DNA from: Seminavis robusta
Lineage: Eukaryota > Bacillariophyta > Bacillariophyceae > Naviculales > Naviculaceae
Reading direction: 5' to 3'
Length of the DNA stretch: 42,769 nt
Assembly: GCA_903772945.1 (NCBI GenBank)
Contig: CAICTM010000918.1
Span: 1 to 42,769, forward strand
A model generated the notes under the pieces. It searched no databases. It was given only the letters and a program-made list of their open reading frames with translations, and was not told the origin of the DNA. Each line of letters begins with the position of its first letter. Positions within the stretch are counted from its first letter, which is position 1. The translations under genes and the position numbers were made by a program. Below are positions 29,601 through 40,228 of the stretch, piece by piece.

Positions 29601-29883
29601 AGCAAGCAACATTATTTACCGTGATCTGACTCGGGAGTCGAGTCCCAAACCAACCCGCACGCCCAATGACATGGAACGGGAAGGACAACAAACAACAGCC
29701 ACTACAGTGGCGCTGTTCAGGCGTGCCATGCTCCCAGGTTGGCTCGTTGCTCTAGCTAGCTACCGGTAGGTCCACTCTTCGAGGAGAGCCTGGTAGCTGC
29801 TGGAGCACAGCTTTCTTCTCAGCCTCCTGTAGCTCTCCAGCTAGCGACACCAACACTACGGTGCACAGCTAGCTAGCCATCTG

Positions 29884-31509
29884 CTACAGAACAATGTTGA
29901 CAGTCTGTTGGGCGCCAAAGTTTCCAGGGAGCTGCCACAGGACACCCAAGCTTGTAGATGCATCTGTGCTGGACACCTTGTCAATATCCACAGAGCCATT
30001 GCCACTATCGATAGAAAGAACCAGCAGAAAAGTTGCTGTTAGTTCATTGCATCCAGTACGGCATTCACCCACCATTTGCACCTATCTAACTTGCTAGCAG
30101 CCACTACTCACTATTCACAGCAGATTCCATCTTCAAAGGAATCCAAGATTTCAAATACATAAACTCGACCCAGTTGTAGCCCTGAAACAACCACCGACAC
30201 CAAGCTGTTGGCGTCGGATTCTTCATTCCCCAGTGTCATATTATGGAGGACCGTTCCAGTGTCTTGTTCTGTCAGTTGCCACGACGTTTCCGCGGGAAAG
30301 CCATCGTAGACGATATCGATGCGAATCGAGGCCGTGGGCGTTGGCAGCGGCAACAACAGACTTGGAGCAGAACGAGTACAGGTACTGGGTGGTTCTCTTG
30401 ACAGGTCACAGAGCTGTTGCTGGATCCAATCCGTGACAGCACTGATGCGGCTGTACACCCCCGGCACGTTGGGTCGGGCGCAGCTGAGAGGAGACAGAGT
30501 GAAATATCAGACGGAGATGTTAGAGTCGAGTCTGCAGAGGCAACCAATGAACGAAGAAGACTAGACGAGACTAGACGTACCCTTGACCCCAGCTCACTAA
30601 CCCCATGACAACTTTGGTGGTTACATCCACGAGCGGTCCCCCCGAATCCCCTTTGCAGGCATCCTTGCCTCCCCCCAATACCCCGGCACAGAGCATGACA
30701 ATGTCCATGACTTTATCTTGGTACCAACCATGCAAGTCGGTACAGTTGGGAATGGCATGGACATTGACCTTGTTCAACGTTGGACTCATGCTGGAGCCAA
30801 ATTCCTGGGTATGCCCGTATCCCATGGTGGTGAGTTCCGCATTTGGGCTGGGTAGCTCTGCATCCGTATTGAGTGTGGCGGGTGTAATGCTGGTAATGGG
30901 TGCATCCAATTGGAGAAGGAGAAAGTCGTAGGCATCAAAGAGATGAGGTGCGTACATGGGATGCCGTCGATGGCCCGTAATGGTGCGGGATTCCAGGGCC
31001 TGGTGACGCGTTTGTCCACCCACCAAGACGGGATATTGTAGGACATTAGTGTCATTGAGCAAGCAATGGGCGGCAGTAAGGACGATATCCGAATGAATCA
31101 AGACACCGCCACAAGCGACCCATTGGGCGAAAAAGTCCAAACCTTCCTCAGCTACGTCTACTACTGGACTCCCACCAACAATGCGTGCTGTGGGAATGTT
31201 GGGAAGCGAAAAGTCGCCAATGCTATTATTGTCCAACTGTCGTCGTTGTCCTCGCAGTTGTTGTTGGGCAATCGGAACTTTATTCATAATAACGGCATCC
31301 TCCTGAGCATCCGCCCCTTCAGTGGTGACAGGGGGAAAGGGAGAGTGTGCAGATGTGACATGCTGATTTGTGCTTTGACCTCGAAGATTGGCAGCAGCCT
31401 CCTCCTCTATGGACGAGTTCTCCTCGGCCAACAATACCGGTACTGCGGCTAAGCCAGTGGAAATCACCGATGCCAACAGCAGCAGTGCAATCATGCCAAT
31501 CGGTATCAT
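29884..31509 (-). CDS. Secreted trypsin-like serine protease, three exons
   Basis: Exons 31509-30581, 30483-30112 and 30004-29884; introns of 97 and 107 bp, both GT-AG (GTACGT...CTCAG; GTGAGT...GATAG). Joined product 473 aa. ATG 31509 begins a signal peptide (MIPIGMIALLLLASVISTG). A propeptide follows to PTAR-IVGG (cleavage after Arg109). The catalytic triad is present: His148 (LTAAHC), Asp195 (DAYDFLLL) and Ser289 (GDSGGP); Asp283 predicts cleavage after Lys/Arg. Splicing exon 1 to 2 restores SWGQGCARPNVPGVYSR, the conserved family end. A C-terminal extension (about 345-473) contains IDIVYDGFPAETSW, EILDSFEDGICCEYGNG and a final LWQLPGNFG...VNIVL, resembling a beta-rich extension found in stramenopile proteases. 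Probably secreted or vacuolar. Confidence 0.9.
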
Positions 31510-32177
31510 GGCTGGTTGCGGCTGATTGATTGACTTGGGTACCGAATCTATCCCAGCTTCCAACTCTCTCGAGCTTAGAAGATTGAATCAAATATGGAGG
31601 TGTTGCTCGGCAGCCAATCCCAGAACCCAGCACCGCAAGCAAGTGCTATTTGGCGATCTGCAAGATCTGTTTTGCGTTCACAAACTCTTGATGTTTTTCG
31701 CTGTGCCTTTGATCGCGCAGAGCGAAGTGTGAACAAAACGTAAGTCCAGTAAGCAGTGTCTCATTTTTTATGTCAAGGGCATCTTTCCTTTAATTGCGAC
31801 CTCAACTATCCATCTAGTGTACGGTACCACAGAACCGACCATTAAATCTGTATCTTTCCTAGACACTTTAGGATTGATGCTTTAGAGGTGATCTTACTAA
31901 TTAACAATCTCTGTACTGGTACATTCAGTCCCGGCGAACAAAGTGATCAATGATACTGCCTCTATCCCTAATGATTGTTTGGACTTAGTCACGGTTTGAG
32001 TCACATACCGCCTTGCTCTTTACTAAAAATATTTTGCTTGGCTGCTGTCCCTTCGTTTCCATCACTTGTGTTGTCGTCATCGTCGAAGACTTGTCGTGTC
32101 GAAGAGTTGATTGAACGAAGCTACTACCCAACCAGCCTCTTGACTCTTTAGCATTTGGTTTTAAAACAAGTTTCACC
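31510..32177. other. Divergent intergenic region between trypsin and eS1 genes
   Basis: Contains promoters for both genes. No other gene seen. Near the eS1 start the sequence is T/C-rich on the plus strand. Confidence 0.4.
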
Positions 32178-33167
32178 ATGGCCATCGTAAGTTACTCCCT
32201 TGTCGTCGACCGTTCCATGAGGTTAGATGTGGCCAGTATGGAGTGGGGGGGTATCAACAGCATAATCCTCGTCTCCAGGCGATCTGGCTGCTACGCAGCT
32301 GATACCATCGCAACATCTATCTGCTGCCAATAGACCCAATTCAGTTCAATCAAGTTCTAACCTGCTTCTCTGTTGTTTTGTTTAACTTAACAGGGAAAAA
32401 ATAAGCGATTGACAAAGAGCAAGAAGGGAAGCCGAAAAAAGGCTGTAGACCCCTTTCTCAAGAAAGAATGGTATAAGCTGATTGCTCCCTCCATCTTTGC
32501 TGTCAAGGACGCTGGTAAGACATTGATTACCAAGACACAGGGAACCAAGATTGCTTCCGATGGTTTGAAGGGACGAGTCTTTGAGTTTAGTCTCGCCGAC
32601 TTGAACAAGAACGAAGCTTTGGCTTACCGAAAGATCAAGCTTTGTATCGAGGATGTCCAGGGATACAACTGTCTCCTCAACTTTCATGGCATGGACATGA
32701 CACGCGACAAGCTCTGCAGTTTGATCCGCAAAAAGCAATCCATCATTGAAGGAAATGTAGACTGCAAGACCACCGATGGATACATGATTCGCATGTTCTG
32801 CATCGCATTTACTCGATCCCAAGAAAACCAAATAAAAAACACATGCTATGCCAAATCCGCTCAAGAACGAGCAATTCGGACCAAGATGGTATCCACCATG
32901 ATGGAATTGGGAACCAAGGGCGACTTGAAGAGTCTTGTCAAGGAACTCATCTCCGCTCCAATCGGAGACAAGATTGCCCGAGAGGCATCCTCCATCTTCC
33001 CCATTAAGGATTGCTACATCCGAAAGGTAAAGGTATTGAAGAAACCCAAATTTGATGTCACAGAACTCATGGAGTGGCACAATGCTGATGAAACCCCTGC
33101 CGGAGACGTTGGAAAGCCTGTTGAAGACAAGGATGCCGGACTTGCTGGAGCTGGTGGTCGTTTGTAA
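32178..33167 (+). CDS. RPS3A: 40S ribosomal protein eS1 (S3a), two exons
   Basis: Exon 1 is only 9 nt (32178-32186, MAI), followed by a 207-bp intron (GTAAGT...TTAACAG) and exon 2 at 32394-33167. The join gives [19 protein letters not shown], the canonical eS1 start. Product 260 aa, a usual length. Recognised by [54 protein letters not shown] and the C-terminal [12 protein letters not shown]. Component of the small ribosomal subunit near the mRNA exit. The start lies in a good context (TTCACCATGGCC). An intron directly after the first codons is common in ribosomal protein genes of intron-poor eukaryotes. TAA at 33165-33167. Confidence 0.97.
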
Positions 33168-33700
33168 TCCAACGACCTACATAAATAGTCTAGCAAAGTT
33201 CACTGGCTTTTACCTCTATGCAGTAGCTCCATCCAGAGAACATTGCTTAGCAGATGGCATCCATCTAAGGGTCTGTTCTGGCAAATAATGAGCTGCTGCT
33301 TCACGTTTGACGTTTGATGGAACACTCCCGGTAGGGCAGACAATCGGCAACACTTTACGGCCCCCCTCAATGGTTGTACATGTAGCAACATTCTCAGCCA
33401 ACGGTACTTCATGTATGTACATTGCTTGGAATACCCAGTGCTGATGATGGTCAAGGAAGGGTTCAGGTATGCATACCTCCCAACTAAGGACAGCATGGAC
33501 GTGATTCTGAGCGGTATCATGGATTAATCCGGTTACCAGCTGTATCCGCCGCCAAACCAGGTAAGCGTTCTCTCCGAGTTCTTGGCTTGTTGTGTTTTCT
33601 ATTGAGCTTGCTGCTACTCGTAGTAGCCAGTGTCCCTTATAGTGCCATCTAGACTATTCTTTGCAATGCAAAACTGTGCACTACAAGGAGAATGCGTGCG
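33168..33700. other. Region between convergent eS1 and CRAL-TRIO genes
   Basis: Probably 3' untranslated sequence of both. No protein-like frame. Confidence 0.35.
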
Positions 33701-34537
33701 TCATGGCAACAAGGAGAATGTGTGTTCGTTGCGGTAGCGCTTTGCCAGTGCAGCCTTCCATCGTTGCAGTGTCTTTTGATTGGATGCTTCAACAGACGGG
33801 GATAAGTAAATCTCATCAAGATACATGGGTGCTTGGCAGCCCACTTTGATTTTATTGGTGCCCAGGCTGGCAGGCATGACTCGTTTGATTGCTGCAACCA
33901 TCAAATTACACATGATGGAAGTATGAAAATGATGTGCTTTCCGAAGACGGAATGGGTATACAGTCATACATTCTGCGCACACGCGCATGGCGAATTTCAG
34001 GTTGACATGCAGGCTACTATCATAGCCATGACATTCCGCATAAAAGGAAACCCCTTGTCGGATGGTTTCAAAGTCAGGGCAAAAGCAGTGATGCATATAG
34101 TAGAATCCCGTGATCCATGTCCCGAACGTTTTAGGTGTGGATAGATAAGTTTTGGGTTGCAATCCCTTGAGGTTAAGGATCATGGTGTAAGAATTGTCTT
34201 GAAACTCATAGGAGAGGAAATGTTGTGGAGACAGCTGAATGAATGCCTCGAGCACTTGGTATCCATGATCTTTGGTTTCCATAATCTTGTATTCCTCTCG
34301 AAAGGCTTGCAGGTGTTTGGCTCTCTCCAAGGCTCCTTCAACATTGCTCCCTTCTATCAGAGCGAACTGACAGTAAAAGAAGTCTGACAAGTTGTCTATT
34401 TCGGCAGTGCCTTCAATTGCTTGCTTGATTGCCATGGCGTGTCTCTTTTCCTGTGGAGACAAATCCATTCGACGAGGATCATCAATTCCCAGTCGATTGT
34501 CTCCTCCTGTAGTTCTTTGGGCTTGGCGTTCCATCAT
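33701..34537 (-). CDS. CRAL-TRIO (Sec14-like) domain protein
   Basis: 278 aa, single exon, ATG 34537, TGA at 33701-33703. The N-terminal 60 residues are charged and include SPQEKRHAMAIKQAIEG. Residues about 105-240 resemble a CRAL-TRIO lipid-binding fold: a central beta region (SYTMILNLKG), then MTVYPFRLRKAHHFHTS (192-208), equivalent to the conserved 'YPERL..' segment, and a helix with VMPASLGTNKI, matching the 'lls..t..KI' element. Such proteins bind a small hydrophobic ligand (phosphoinositide, tocopherol or retinoid) and move it between membranes. The usual N-terminal CRAL-TRIO-N helical bundle is weak here. Ligand unknown. Alternative: only distant Sec14-like, as the central region is divergent. 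Confidence 0.65.
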   Translation of the reverse strand: MMERQAQRTTGGDNRLGIDDPRRMDLSPQEKRHAMAIKQAIEGTAEIDNLSDFFYCQFALIEGSNVEGALERAKHLQAFREEYKIMETKDHGYQVLEAFIQLSPQHFLSYEFQDNSYTMILNLKGLQPKTYLSTPKTFGTWITGFYYMHHCFCPDFETIRQGVSFYAECHGYDSSLHVNLKFAMRVCAECMTVYPFRLRKAHHFHTSIMCNLMVAAIKRVMPASLGTNKIKVGCQAPMYLDEIYLSPSVEASNQKTLQRWKAALAKRYRNEHTFSLLP

Positions 34538-34989
34538 CCTGCTTATAGAAGAAGAAATTACATTGGATTCGATTGGCGACTATATGTCATATGTGTCCAA
34601 GGCAAGGCAAGGCTGCTGTCTTGGTCATGGCATGTTTCCAGTCGTCATCAGCCGAACTGGTGGTGGCGCTTGCTGGACTGTAACATCATGAGCTCGCTGG
34701 AAAAGCTTGAGGATGTCAGGAAGATGTGGTAAACCTACTGTATGTTATTTTTTATTCTTATAAAGATTCAAAGCAAAGTGGGACGTTAATATGTTACCTC
34801 AACTACTGATTTATTGCATTTGGTCTTTTTTGGCGACTCGATGACCCCCGAAACCCCCATCAATGTTTTGCGACGCTTCATTTCTTCATTTCTCTGTCTG
34901 AGTTCCCGACCACCACTGCGTGTACTTTGCTTGTCTTCATTCATCAATCACTACAGCTAGCTAGCTAGCTACTAGTACATCAGCACATC
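34538..34989. other. Divergent intergenic region between CRAL-TRIO and lipase genes
   Basis: Contains TAGC repeats (34958-34975) just before the lipase ATG, and an AT-rich patch at 34740-34770. No gene seen. Confidence 0.4.
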
Positions 34990-37016
34990 ATGCCCTTTGG
35001 AACGGGCCCCAGTAATGGTGATCAAGCCAAAAAGGGCGGCGCCAAGGCAGCCTTGTTGGGTCAAATCGAAGAATTTCAAGATGTGGAACACGGCGATGGC
35101 ACGGTCCAACAAATGTCACTCTATGCCGAAGCCCGTCGGATGTTGGCCGCCGCCTACTTGATGTTTGTGTTGCCCGATATGCGGACATTGATGCGCAATG
35201 GCGAACAGTTACAGGGCGATCCAGAGATGCTGCAACGTGTCTTGGCGTGTCCTTGCACCGCATTGGATGTCGCCACCATTTTCAATGCCAACATGACACG
35301 AATGCAAGAACTCGTCAAGGATGACGAACGCGCTACCATGTACAATCAGAGTATGGATTTGAATCATCCCGATTTGCCAGACATTCAATTGTTGGTCATG
35401 GACGATGAAAAGGGAGATCAAGAATGCGTCTACTCTCTATCAGTCAATCATCCCAAAAAGCTAGTGTCCGTACTCTTTCGCGGTTCTGTCACTACCAAAG
35501 ATTTCGTCCAAGATTCCAAAGTCTTGTTGACTCAAATCGACAATCCCATGGGCGTGGCACCCAAACTGTTGGGTCTACACATGGGATTCAAAGAGTATCT
35601 CTACGAAGAATTGCCCTGGCACGAATATCTCATTCCGTCACTCGTCAAGGAAGGACTCTCACAAACGGCGCATGTCGCCAAAGACGGAGTCCAAATGGTA
35701 GGAAAAGGAGTCAAGACGGCAGGAACTACGGCCGTCGATGTCACCAAAAAGGGTGTCACGGCCGTGGGAACCGTCGCCATGACGGGAGTTCATGCTCTTG
35801 CAAGCGGCGTGGGAACCGTCACGGATATGGTCGGAGTGACACATCATCATCAACAACAGCAACAAGGCAACGAAACAAAAGCAGCAAACAATGACAATAC
35901 ACCCAATGACAATGACGAGGAAACAGGCAATAATAGACCAACGGGGACGCAACAAAAAGAAACCATTGAAGTCGATCTCCAGGGTTCCGTCACACACCAA
36001 CAACCACGAGAACAGCCCAATACTAGTAATAGCACCACCACCAACAAACCTGCCCGTGGAAAGAAATATGAAATCATCATGGATCAGGTCAAACAGGTAT
36101 TTGCCGATTATCCACACTACCGATTGTATATTGGAGGACATTCACTAGGTACGTTTATACATAAGTTACTTGAGAGTACGGAATGGTTGGGCTTGCTTCT
36201 TCTTTGTTCGGTGAAACTGCAACTAGCTAACTGACAATCCTTCTCAATGGCGCCGGTCTGGTCTACACGGTTCGTTGATTTTGAAATAATGATGCAGGAG
36301 GAGCTCTGGGTAAGTGAGCACAGTAGCCTCTTGAAACCTGCCAGGTCCTCGTCGTCCAAAAGTCGCCCTCATGCGTGCATCTCGTTCTTTGTTTCGATGC
36401 ACGCGTTTGGTCTATAGCCACCATTTTTGCCTTTGAATGTGCTGCGACAACATCGGGCATTACCAAACCAGTCACCTGCATCACATCGGGGGCACCCAAA
36501 GTCGGCAATCTACAGTTTCTAAAAGCATTCGAGTCACTCGAAGAAAAGAATTGGTTACGATGCATACACGTGGCCAACTATAGGGATATCGTCACACAGT
36601 CACCGGCGTTGCCCATGTGCTGTTGCTACGGCAGTCATTTTCGACGAGCCGGATTTCATCTCACATTGTCACCGCATGCTTACATTCTCAGTTATCCAGC
36701 GCGATTGGGGCTGGTGGGACGATTCTGTTTGGATATTGTCAAATGGATCAAACACGTGTGTTACGTCCTCTTGTTTGTGCCGTTACTGTTTCTCTGTGGT
36801 TGTCAAACCAAAAAGTTTTTGAGAGAGGAACACACACAGCTCAAATACATGAATCGATTCGACAATCAAAAAGCGGCACTCCAACACATGACACTGGACG
36901 AACTCTACCGAGAACGATTCGGTGCCACCGCGAAAAAGCATCTTCGTGCGGGAGTCGTCAAAACGACCAAGGAAGATCAAGGTACCACGGCAGCAATGGA
37001 AGTGGGGAATCTGTAG
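34990..37016 (+). CDS. Class-3 lipase-like protein with 12-nt microexon
   Basis: Exons 34990-36148, 36298-36309 and 36418-37016; introns of 149 and 108 bp. Joined product 589 aa. The split site gives GGHSLGGALATIFAF, the lipase nucleophile elbow (Ser385); without the microexon the motif is broken. Other class-3 features: KKLVSVLFRGSVTTKDF (oxyanion strand), TSGAPKVGN, HVANYRDIVTQSP (candidate Asp) and a downstream His in GFHLTL. Known members hydrolyse triacyl- or diacylglycerol. A long insert precedes the elbow: a V/G/T-rich segment with GVKTAGTTAVDVTKKGVTAVGTV-type repeats (about 235-285), then a Gln/Asn-rich linker. A C-terminal hydrophobic stretch (HVCYVLLFVPLLFLCGC) suggests membrane attachment. 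TAG at 37014-37016. Confidence 0.88.
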
Positions 37017-37730
37017 CTACCTCCGTACCGGTAGCGATCGAGGCAACAGCCACAATGTCATGGTCTTGATTTGAATTGTGACTTGTCGGAATGATTCGAT
37101 TTGATTCGAGTGTAACAATAACATGTTGTTTGGACATTCACTAGCTAGCCAGCGCATGCATGCGTGAGTGAGTGATCCTTGGTTCGTCCTGTTCGTGGTC
37201 GCTGATGGGCTACAGTACTGGCTAGCGGCTGCGTGGTTTCGTGCTGTGACGGAATCGAATTGCATGATTGAATCGGTACGGTCCATAGCAATAATGTTGC
37301 TGATGAGATTTATGAAGTACCGGGAACAACTCGCAAATGCGCAACGAAGGCTACGTTCAGTAACCTCTTCGTTTTACTCCCAAGTGCCGTTGTTGCCATG
37401 CAGAACTGCAAGATTTGCTTCATCAGCGACAGCTGGCATCCCAGTACATTCTATTGCATGGTAGTCTGTATTCTACCGGTACCGTACTTTGGACATTAGG
37501 TACTAATAGACAGCATTGGATACTGGACAGGGAGAGGTGGACACACCAAAGAACGACAATCCTTCCCCATACCAATAGGTGTTCAAAAAGAGAGAAGTAG
37601 AAATAAATGATGCTATGCAACTTAACGATCCAAAGCTGTCACGATCGGTCCGGTGTAGGGACATCCTGGTGTGATTCTTCATTCAACCCTGCTTCCCGAA
37701 TCGTAGTTACCTCAACTCAAGTATTTCTTC
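37017..37730. other. Intergenic between convergent genes
   Basis: No gene seen. GATTCGATTTGATTCGA-type repeats at 37092-37108, TAGC run at 37142, ACCGGT at 37476. Confidence 0.35.
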
Positions 37731-39005
37731 CTACTTGGCCAACACTTGCTTCATTTCGTTGACTCTCAAGTTCCAGTATTTCTTACGGATGGGGTCGTAT
37801 TGTGTGGCCAATCCATTGGCAAGCTCCATGGCCTATTCCATCAAGTTCAAGTATGTCCCCGAAGAGAATGGTCAGATTGGATCTTGCACGCAACCATCCA
37901 TGATAAATTTCTACGCTATGTCATCTTACCTTTTCAAGGGACTGTTCACCCCCCTTGAATTCGAGGATATCAATTCGTGCAGAAGTGAGGCTGGCACAAT
38001 CATTGGGATCATTACCTGCTTCTTCCAGCACAGCTCGAAGTCCAAATGCTTTTTGGTCGTAGTCATCCAAGAACTTGTCCTTTTCGGCAGCTTGTAGAAT
38101 TTTACATTGTTCTTTGATGACTCCGATGAGATAACGCCAGGGGGATTCATTGTAGGGATCGAGTCCAGCTCCTTGAATGGCATAATCCGCTTCTTTGGTG
38201 GCAACTTCCAAGGAGAGCGTTTTGTCTTCTCCACCCTTGTGACAGACAAACCAGCGTTGATTCCATGCGGAATTATTGCGTGGATCTTTTTGAATCATGG
38301 AATGGGCAAATTCAAGTTCCTTGTCCCACAAATCCTCTTGGCAGTTTGAAGATGTCCGAACGACCCATTGTCGATGTGACCAGGCATGGTAATTTTTGGA
38401 ATCTTCATCCAGTACCTTGGCAACATAGTCCAATTCGGCCTGAACGTAGGGAGTCCGGTCTTGGACACTTTCAAGCAAAGCTCGTCGATGATACCAAATT
38501 TGATAATTCTTGGGATTGTCCCCACCGAGTGTGGCAGCCAATTCCAAATCTTGTTGTATCCATTGCTGATTGTTGATGTTGTTATTACCATCTTCGCCCT
38601 CTTCTTCATTGGTATGAGTCGCCAATAAACACTGACGGCGAAAGTGCCAAATGGTGTAATTGGCAGGATTTAACTTCAAACACAAACCAGTCAATCGCAG
38701 CGCCCGTTCTATACATACAGCAATGAGGAGGTGGCAACAGACGGACAAGACAAAATAATGAGACAAAATTGAAAAACAGCAGATAGATTAGATTGTAGTT
38801 TGATGAAGCTTGTACCGTGATAGTTGGGCTCACCACTTTTTTCTCCGGCTGACAAGATGGCTCTCATGTAGTCGTAGGCTTGAATGAACTGAGGAGAATA
38901 GTCAATGGCACAGACTGGATTGGGACCATCATCTTGTTTAATGGGAGTCAAGTCCGAAAACACGGACGAAAGTTCCTCATTGGAAAGCATCATCATGCTC
39001 GTCAT
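37731..39005 (-). CDS. FNTA: Protein farnesyl/geranylgeranyltransferase type-1 alpha subunit, three exons
   Basis: Exons 39005-38834, 38708-37930 and 37832-37731; introns 125 and 97 bp (GTGAGC...TATAG; GTAAGA...AATAG). The product is 350 aa. The N-terminus has PIKQDDGPNPVCAIDYSPQF, the conserved start of the enzyme fold. Five PPTA repeats follow: NPANYTIWHFRR (71), NPKNYQIWYHRR (122), DSKNYHAWSHRQW (160), DPRNNSAWNQRWF (199) and DPYNESPWRYL (241). The last exon supplies DPIRKKYWNLR, a conserved C-terminal motif that would be lost if translation ran into the second intron. The alpha subunit pairs with a farnesyl- or geranylgeranyltransferase beta subunit to attach isoprenoids to CaaX proteins in the cytosol. 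A short acidic/Asn-rich insert (EEEGEDGNNN) separates repeats 1 and 2. All junctions restore the family alignment. Confidence 0.93.
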
Positions 39006-39913
39006 ATTGAGACAAGCTGTATCACAGTCTGATATTCTGATTCTATCAAGATCTTCTGCACTATCAATAGAAAGCCAACTTTCGTGATTGTCAACCGAAT
39101 GGTGGGCAACATGTTGTGCTCTTTGGACTTCGATCCTTGGCCTGGCCAGGCCGAAAGATCGCGTGCTATTAATAGAGTTAGGGCTCTTCCGATCTCGCAG
39201 GGCACCCAGAAAGAGGAAAGAGAATAGTGGCGGTCGCGCGCTTGGCTCATGCTCTGTCTTCGCTTTCTGAAATGGCGCGAAGTTGGTTGCGTGGGAACCA
39301 TGGGAAACCTGGCAAGATCCACACTAAAAGAACACCACAATGGCACTTTGGCGGCTGATACTCACGAAACGACGCTTCTAACATACAAGTAAAAGGGCTC
39401 TAGTACTACTACCGATTCATCAACAAGCGCAAGCTTCAAAGGTGGTGTAGTTGTGGAGCAATGGTTGGTGGTGACAGCAGTAGTAATTGACGTAAGAGAG
39501 TGGGGCATTCAGGTGCCCACCAGTTTCACCGGTGAGAACAGAATGAGGCAAAGTCCTCATGGACTCGACTCAAGCTTGGCTCCACCCATCCAAACAGATT
39601 CCTTCCACAATCCAGTCTCGCAAGCTTTGACCTGGACAGACGAGTGGATCGTGGTTCCCAGGCAATCGTGGAAGAGCCAGAATAGACGAAAGTCTCCCAA
39701 GAAGCTGCCAATCCGAAAGTCCCAAACATGAAGGGGCCCGTAAAGAATGAATGGACGAAGGACCAATGAGGCTATACGATGAATGTGCATGATGGACAGT
39801 GGGCAGAAAGTTCTCATCGGCCAACAAACCATCAGCGAAGATGCATAATATGTTGAAGGGATTGCAACATCTACTTCTTGGTAGCGGCCTATCAATCCAC
39901 TTGCAAAGAATGA
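39006..39913. other. Intergenic upstream of the prenyltransferase gene
   Basis: Includes its presumed promoter. Overlapping minus-strand frames at 39526-39974 look semi-protein-like in more than one frame, so a decayed gene is possible, but no family is recognisable. Confidence 0.3.
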
Positions 39914-40228
39914 CTACCGCTGAGAAGCTCTGCATCCAAAATGGCCTACCAGTACCAGTGGAAGCCAGTGCCACCGCGCTCCTCGATCCACAGTTTCATT
40001 CAGTTCTTCTGTTGATGCGATGGCTGTTCCTGCTTGGTACACATGTATAAAGGTTGGAGAGACCATCAAGAGAAGGACAATGAGTGCAAGGCATTGCAAG
40101 ATTGCCTTGATAAGCGATTGATGTCGCTGGAAGCTTTTGCCTTGCAAAAAGATGGAAGTGTTGGAACATGATCTGTCCTCTTGACTTGTGCAGATACAGC
40201 TAGAGGGCCTCTGGTGTTGGATATGCAT
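39914..40228 (-). CDS. Hypothetical small membrane protein (weak)
   Basis: Possible 104-aa product from ATG 40228 to a stop at 39914-39916. It has one strong hydrophobic stretch (AILQCLALIVLLLMVSPTF) followed by a polar segment (IASTEELNETVDRGARW). I recognise no family. It could be real, an exon of a larger gene, or chance. Sequence farther along the same strand (39557-39895) is also mildly protein-like but in another frame. Confidence 0.25.
   Translation of the reverse strand: MHIQHQRPSSCICTSQEDRSCSNTSIFLQGKSFQRHQSLIKAILQCLALIVLLLMVSPTFIHVYQAGTAIASTEELNETVDRGARWHWLPLVLVGHFGCRASQR

Larger units (their letters stand above)
28539..29883. other. Intergenic with hairpin-rich segment and tandem duplication
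   Basis: Holds TAGC runs at 28545-28560, 28715-28728, 28940-28985 and 29752-29765, a set of nested complementary segments at 28741-28885, and a diverged tandem duplication (29216-29360 and 29453-29600). No protein-like frame. Confidence 0.45.
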
